Positions 58,484-64,000 of a DNA stretch of 64,000 nt are shown here, piece by piece. The stretch comes from Liquidambar formosana (taxonomy: Eukaryota > Streptophyta > Magnoliopsida > Saxifragales > Altingiaceae): positions 31,091,859-31,155,858 of the forward strand of contig CM077824.1 of assembly GCA_039720395.1 (NCBI GenBank). The letters are read 5' to 3'. Both the position numbers and the translations under genes were made by a program. The notes beneath the pieces are model-generated. The model was not told the origin of the DNA. It did not search any database and was given only the letters and a program-made list of their open reading frames with translations. Position 1 is the first letter of the stretch. Every line of letters starts with the position of its first letter.

Positions 58484-59418
58484 TCAAATGGCTTCTGCCC
58501 ACTTCTTCACATGCATGCTTGCTTTCAAGGCCTGCAATATATCCCAAAAAACACACCACCGCAAAAACAGAAAATTAAATTAAATTAAAGAAAAAATCCA
58601 AATATAAAGAGTTTAAGATGTATAAAGTAAGAGTAACAATGCGGATTTAAGAATTATTTACCTCATTTTCCCAATCACAACGGATAGTAATAATGATTAA
58701 TATCAAAGTCTGAATGGCAGTCCCTCCAAATATCATTCCAACCCAGATACCCTAATTGTATTCATTTTCATATGCAATGAGTGTTAGAGCACAACATTTA
58801 TAATTATCAATATACACAATTCAATTGACAAGAGATATTTGGTTTCTCATATAAATCAAACACGATCATCCATTATATGTAACGATTCAAATCTCTCAGA
58901 TGCAATGGGCGATTAATTACATTCTAATTAAACTTATGTACTAAACCATACGTACCATAACACCTAGGTGGAAACCCCATCCCATCAAAAATCCAAGCGG
59001 TACCCCTATCAGATAGTAGCATCCTAAATTTATGTATGCCACATATGATTGCCATCCCGATCCAACAGCCACCCCTATGATAAAAATTAAGGGGACAAAA
59101 AAATTCCATTGTATAAAATAAAATGTCTTCATGAAATATGGACTTACATGAGAGGAAAAGCTACGGAGGAATCATTACCAGAGAGAACTGGCTGAACACT
59201 GTTAAGGAGGATAGTGAAGGCCTAAGAGGACTGAGAGCTTGTTCACTTCTTGCAGGACAGGCTCGCTTGTGGAGAATATTAAGGCTAATTTGTCGTTGTA
59301 AATCATAATCAATAGCCAAAAGAAGAGGCCGATTAGTAGAGATGTCCCCACTGACACAATTGTAGCAAACTTGGCTCCTTTTCCATTGCCTGCTCCAAGC
59401 TCATTTGCAACCCTTACA
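58484..59418 (-). pseudogene. MATE pseudogene: last four exons only, with +1 frameshift
   Basis: Exon equivalents of the neighbouring MATE gene lie at 59418-59179, 59074-58956, 58751-58662 and 58531-58484. They have the same splice phases and the same lengths (119, 90 and 48), except the first, which is 240 instead of 239. The extra base is at about 59221, where the copy has GGCC in place of GCC. It throws the frame into a stop within a few codons. The other exons read [23 protein letters not shown]-type ends, RCDWENE and HVKKWAEAI. The first four exons were not found upstream within the window; they may be lost or lie beyond base 64000 across a long intron. Confidence 0.88.
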
Positions 59419-59930
59419 CTATGATTTCATGGCAAGCATTAATAGCTAGGATTATATTTCTTTGTATTCTTACAATTGCAAGCTTTCGAATGCCAACAAA
59501 AGACGGTGGTTGTCATCATAAATAAGAGTAAAAATTTAACATCAATTAACAAATTTAAGAAAATAATGGTTACATCACAAATAAGGTTAAAATTTAAGTT
59601 GGTGGCATTTCATGAATTCATAAAATCAATCTTATAACATCAATCATTGTGATAATTCTAAAATTTTTAAATATTCTAACTCAGGATTCTAATTCAAGAT
59701 ATAGAGCTGTGCCAAAAAAATTTTTGAGTTGTCTAATTTCTATGAATGAGATACCCCAACAGATCCTTAGTATTTAGTATTTGAGGACAAGACGAAGTCG
59801 GACCAGGGTTTTCTCCTCAATGAATTAATTACTTCGGATGACTATACCCTTCTGAAATTGTCCCACATGTTCCAATAAATAAAAGAAAAAAAAATAAAAT
59901 AAGATGACGAAAGGGATAATGACCAAGTAA
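59419..59930. other. AT-rich spacer, no gene seen
   Basis: This is where exon 4 of the second MATE copy would be expected nearby; no match to [15 protein letters not shown] was seen on the minus strand. Confidence 0.5.
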
Positions 59931-60631
59931 GAGCATCTCCAATGGTGAGCTATATGGTGTGTTATTGCTATATTATAGCATTTAGTATAAGTTGGGATGC
60001 TCCAATGGTGAGCTAAATGCATGTGCTAAATATAGCAATAGCTCACCCTTGTGCTATATTTGGCACAAGGGTGAGCTATTGCTATATTTGCCACGTCAGA
60101 TTTCTCTCCCTTTCTCAACAACCAAACACACTACTCCCTCCATTTCTCAACAACCAACACAGCAGCAAATATGAAAAATCAAATATTTCTCGATCTTCCT
60201 CAATTTCTAAAATTTTCTCAATAACCAAACAAGTCTAAAAATACAATATTTTCAAACATAATATTGAAATCTTATAAAAAAAAAAAATCAGAACAAACCC
60301 TTCTGTTTAGCCCATTCGTCCCACTTCAAGCAACCTCGCATTCAAAAAACATACCCTTCTTGAGCTACCGTTGAACTGAATCACATATTTGGGTTCGTCT
60401 CTTACTTTCAAGCATCTCAATTTCCCTAACTAGTAATCCTTTCTCACTTTCCGCACGACCCCTTTTTGCATACCCTTTCTCGATTAAAGCTTTCCGCACA
60501 CAGTCTAAAAAATATCACACCATACATTTGCACCATTAGAGCACCTTGTGCTAAATTATAGAATTTGGTACTATAACATGTGCTAAAATAGCAATAGCTC
60601 ACCATTTTTAGCTCACATGACTGAGATGCTC
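59931..60631. mobile_element. Tourist-type MITE, family B-like, with internal hairpin
   Basis: Ends GAGCATCTCCAAT and ACTGAGATGCTC share nine perfect bases and are flanked by TAA at 59928-59930 and 60632-60634; 701 bp. A perfect 24-bp inverted repeat with an 8-base loop lies at 60031-60086. The motif GGTGAGCTA(T/A)ATG recurs several times. Confidence 0.82.
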
Positions 60632-60899
60632 TAAAGGATGTTTGATTATTACCATGGAAAACTGCGTTTGCATCTTTCTGTAGCCTGGCACGCATTTTCC
60701 CTTCATTTCCCTTGTGATGATTGGAATTGATATATTAAATTAGAAGACTTGTTGCTTTAATGACATTTAGGGGCTTTTCAAACAACCCTGTTGAGCATAT
60801 ATAAATTTTTATATTATGATTTTGAGTGTGCTAAAACAATATTAAAAAGAAAAAAAATCAAAAGCCTATGACAGGTTAGAAAATGACTTATGACACTTA

Positions 60900-61301
60900 G
60901 GCTATGTTTGTTAGGTGGGAATAAAAGATGGAATGGAATCCTTATTCCATTGATAAAAAAAAAGTGAGATGTTTGGTAGGCCTAAAGAATGAAATACTTA
61001 TTCTCTCAAGTTATCTATTCTCTCATATGATAGAATGAGCATTCCTTTCTCAACACATAGGAATACCCATTCCTTCCCTCAAAGAATGGCAATAATGATC
61101 ATAGGACCCACCAATCTCTCTTTTTTCTCCTTTTTCATATCTTCTTTTTCCTCTCTTGAATGCCATACTCTAATGAGACCCATATGTTTCTATTCTTTCT
61201 CTCAATTGTACCAAATAAAGGCATGGAATGGACTATTGAGAATAACTATTCATTTTATTCTCTTTTCCATTCCATTCCATCCAAGCGTACCAAACGCAGC
61301 C
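60900..61301. mobile_element. Tourist-type MITE, family D
   Basis: Ends GGCTATGTTTG and CAAACGCAGCC, flanked by TTA at 60897-60899 and 61302-61304; 402 bp. The interior has repeated GGAATGGAAT in inverted arms, as in a common plant Tourist group. Confidence 0.85.
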
Positions 61302-61304
61302 TTA

Positions 61305-64000
61305 GGGGACTTTCCAACACTAGTGCATATAGAGAATTATAAACTTTATAAATTGCACTTTACAGTTCAAATTTAACTTACGCCAATTATGTACCCGAAT
61401 TATAAATTGAGTTGCAATTTGGGTCCTATCATCAAAATTTAATGTATTATCTCTATTTTACCTTACCTTTTTTTTATGGGTTTGAAAATTCTATTTTATC
61501 TCTATCAACATTTAATAAAACTTTATATTTTGACTAAATCTAAATCATTCTATCATCATATTTATAGTTTTGTAAATGAAAAATATAAAGGTTTGTTAAC
61601 GATGATAAGAGTAATATATAAAAAAAAAGAAGACAAGAGTGATTCAGATCTAATCAAAATATAAAAGTTTATTAGATGTTGATAGGAATAAAATAGAGTT
61701 TTCAAACTAATAAAAATAATAAAATATAGATAATATAGAAAATTCTGACGACAAATCCTAAATTATAACTCAACTAATAATTTATGTAGTTAATTAACAA
61801 ACTTGACCCAATTTAAATTTTGGATTGTAAAATGAAATTTGATCATAGACCTTAAATTGCAAGTTACCAAAGAAAAAAAGGAAAAAAAAGGGAAATTCCT
61901 TCAATCCACCCGGAATTGCGCGCGGTCTTTAATATGAAGCGTCCAAAAGGGTAACCCTACCCAGGAGGCTACCCATCACATCTTAGCACTCCGGAGTCCG
62001 GACAACTTTCAAAATGACAAAAAGGTTTCCCATTATTGTCGTGGACTCGTGTGTTTATTTGTCCCCTCTAATTTTCTCCCAAACAACCCCCTCCTTCTTT
62101 TTGGCCTTTTTTTTATTACTTCTATATTTTTTCTTAGGCTTACATATTCTTCTCCATATGTGTCAATTGAAGTTATATCAACATCATATGTTATGATTTA
62201 TATTTTTATATTAGTTTAATATATCTCATAATCTATTAATAAATAAGATACAATCTCTAATATATGTAAGTAATTTATATTAATATATCCTTACTTAATT
62301 TACATAAATGTATGTGATATAAACTAAAGAATGATCTAAGAACTCATAAAATTAACTCACATTCAATCACATTCAATCTTTAAGAAGATTTATATCAATT
62401 TTTTGGGATAAGTGCAAAAGGTGAATGGCAAATCATTTACGACGACTTTGTTTCGGCGCGATGAGAATGACCTCATACCTACTGAGAAATTAATGCCAAA
62501 AAGGAGCTAAACGGGTCATGAAGAGGAAGGTATATATAAGTATTCCTCAAATTGATTGAATCATAGCATGCCCACGAGACCACCAAGGATTAGTGGTTCT
62601 GAGTGCATTTATAAATTTTCTGACGTTATGGTTTTGTCCTATTTGTTTGTCTCCACGTGAATTAATTTGACGAGAATTATTTGTATCCAGAGTGACCCTT
62701 GGATAGCTATCAAGGTTATCCAACCATACAACCTTACTATGGACACGAAATTTATGCATTTATAACATTCACTAGATACTCGCTATTCTAAAAGGATATC
62801 TTTTAAAAATGGGAAAGGATTTGTTCACATTTAATGTAAAAATATTTATTCTTATAATTATCGATATCTTTTCGTGAAAATCATATTTTACTAATCCAAT
62901 CATTATATTAAATATTCTACATATGCATACCATATATGCCATATTTCAAATTAATTGGACATCGAGAAATGTTTGAATCGTAAACTTACATTTCTTTTTA
63001 TAAATAAAACTATAATTTGAAGCACTTTATGAATGATATAACTCCTAATATCGATTAACTTGAAATTCGATATGCATGATGTACTATAAGTAGAATATCT
63101 AATCAACAGTTGAATTGACAAAATATGATTTGTACAAAAAGATATTTATAGGTGTAAGTGTAAAAACTTTTAGACTAGGTATGAACAGATTCCTCTCCTA
63201 TAAAAATAGTGATGGGTTAAAAATTCTGTAAGAAGCAATTTTGGACAGTGCTTACAAACTCTAATACTTGTCTTTTATATACCAATGAATTATTAATAAT
63301 TTTCATATTACTAATTTAAAAGAATTTTAAAATATTTATTATTTCTTCTACAATTTTCTTTACTTTAAAAATATTTAGTTAGTTTTCGTGCTGCAATTTT
63401 CTCTTCGTTACATTATATATTTTTCTTCATTAAGTTTTTATTTACTTTATTGAATTGGAACCAAAACTACTTGCACATTCAACTGGATAATGTCACATAT
63501 TATTACATTGACTGTAACCAGGTAGGGTATTATTACCCATTGCTATTCTATATCGATCATTGTTATGAACTAGTACTTATCTTATTAATAAATGTGAAAG
63601 ACTATTGCATGCGATGACAACACATTTCATTAATAAATATGAAAGAATTTTGTGGGCTATTTTATTTATTTATTTATTTATTTTCACACTAACGATTTGA
63701 GGTCTCTTAACCCTTACTCCTTCTAAGGTTTTTATCCAAACTAATCCTATAATGCCACACTCAGAGCTTAACTATTCGACCAACCTTATAAAAATGACCA
63801 AAAAATTCCAAATGACGCCCAAAACTTAACTGTTCCACGAAACCATGAAGGCGGCCCAAAATTCAAATGTCAATGAATGAAAACGTGAGTAACCATTCAA
63901 TAATAAACTACTCCGTATAAGGTAGGCGTCCAAAAGTTGAATAACATTGATTCTGGACTCATGGTGGGCCAGCCGGTGATCAAAGACTAGGGCATGGCCC
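61305..64000. other. AT-rich, no gene seen
   Basis: 2.7 kb of very AT-rich sequence to the window end. Only short open frames without family marks are present, and no transposon with both ends was found. Confidence 0.6.

Noticed and set aside
59818..60022. H/I-rich frame upstream of the MATE pseudogene as a missing exon
   Set aside because: The translation shows no MATE motif and overlaps the MITE end at 59931.

Overview
This window is nuclear DNA from a flowering plant, most likely a woody eudicot. Protein genes have GT-AG introns, the spacers are AT-rich and full of microsatellites, and much of the sequence is transposable-element debris of typical plant kinds: Tourist, MULE and hAT MITEs, Helitrons, copia, a Tat-lineage Gypsy element and a LINE tail. 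Nothing identifies the species. No rRNA, tRNA or CRISPR array was seen. All family calls come from reading translations and motifs by eye; no database search was run.

Layout. At 1.2-7.6 kb (minus strand) are the first seven exons (about 563 codons) of a P3B-type ATPase of the PH1/MgtA family; the 3' end lies beyond the left edge. From 8.7 to 16.4 kb is a transposon-rich stretch: a hAT-like element, a Helitron, a decayed copia element interrupted by a Tourist MITE, and three MULE-type MITEs. At 18.9-19.6 kb (minus) is an intact single-exon MIZU-KUSSEI1-like (DUF617) gene. Two Tourist MITEs follow at 20.0-20.7 kb. At 25.8-26.9 kb (plus) is an ATL-family RING-H2 E3 ligase gene whose reading frame shifts three times. 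At 34.4-35.4 kb (plus) is an intact single-exon ANTH-domain clathrin-assembly gene.

From 38.4 to 57.5 kb (minus) one MATE/DETOXIFICATION transporter gene spans 19 kb. Its eight exons join in perfect phase to 490 codons, although intron 4 is about 15 kb long and holds an 11.67-kb Tat-lineage Gypsy retrotransposon (41887-53556, TSD CATAA), itself apparently inside one or more Helitrons. Just upstream, at 58.5-59.4 kb, the last four exons of a second MATE copy remain, with a one-base insertion. The right end (59.9-64 kb) holds two more MITEs and otherwise featureless AT-rich DNA.

The host genes have no obvious shared pathway: a vacuolar proton-pump partner (PH1), a MIZ1-like protein, a membrane ubiquitin ligase, an endocytic adaptor and an efflux carrier. 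The strongest structural results are the MATE gene that keeps its frame across a nested transposon intron, the retroelement with convergent sense and antisense coding regions, and a MULE-MITE family with 9-bp duplications, one member of which carries a quite different interior.
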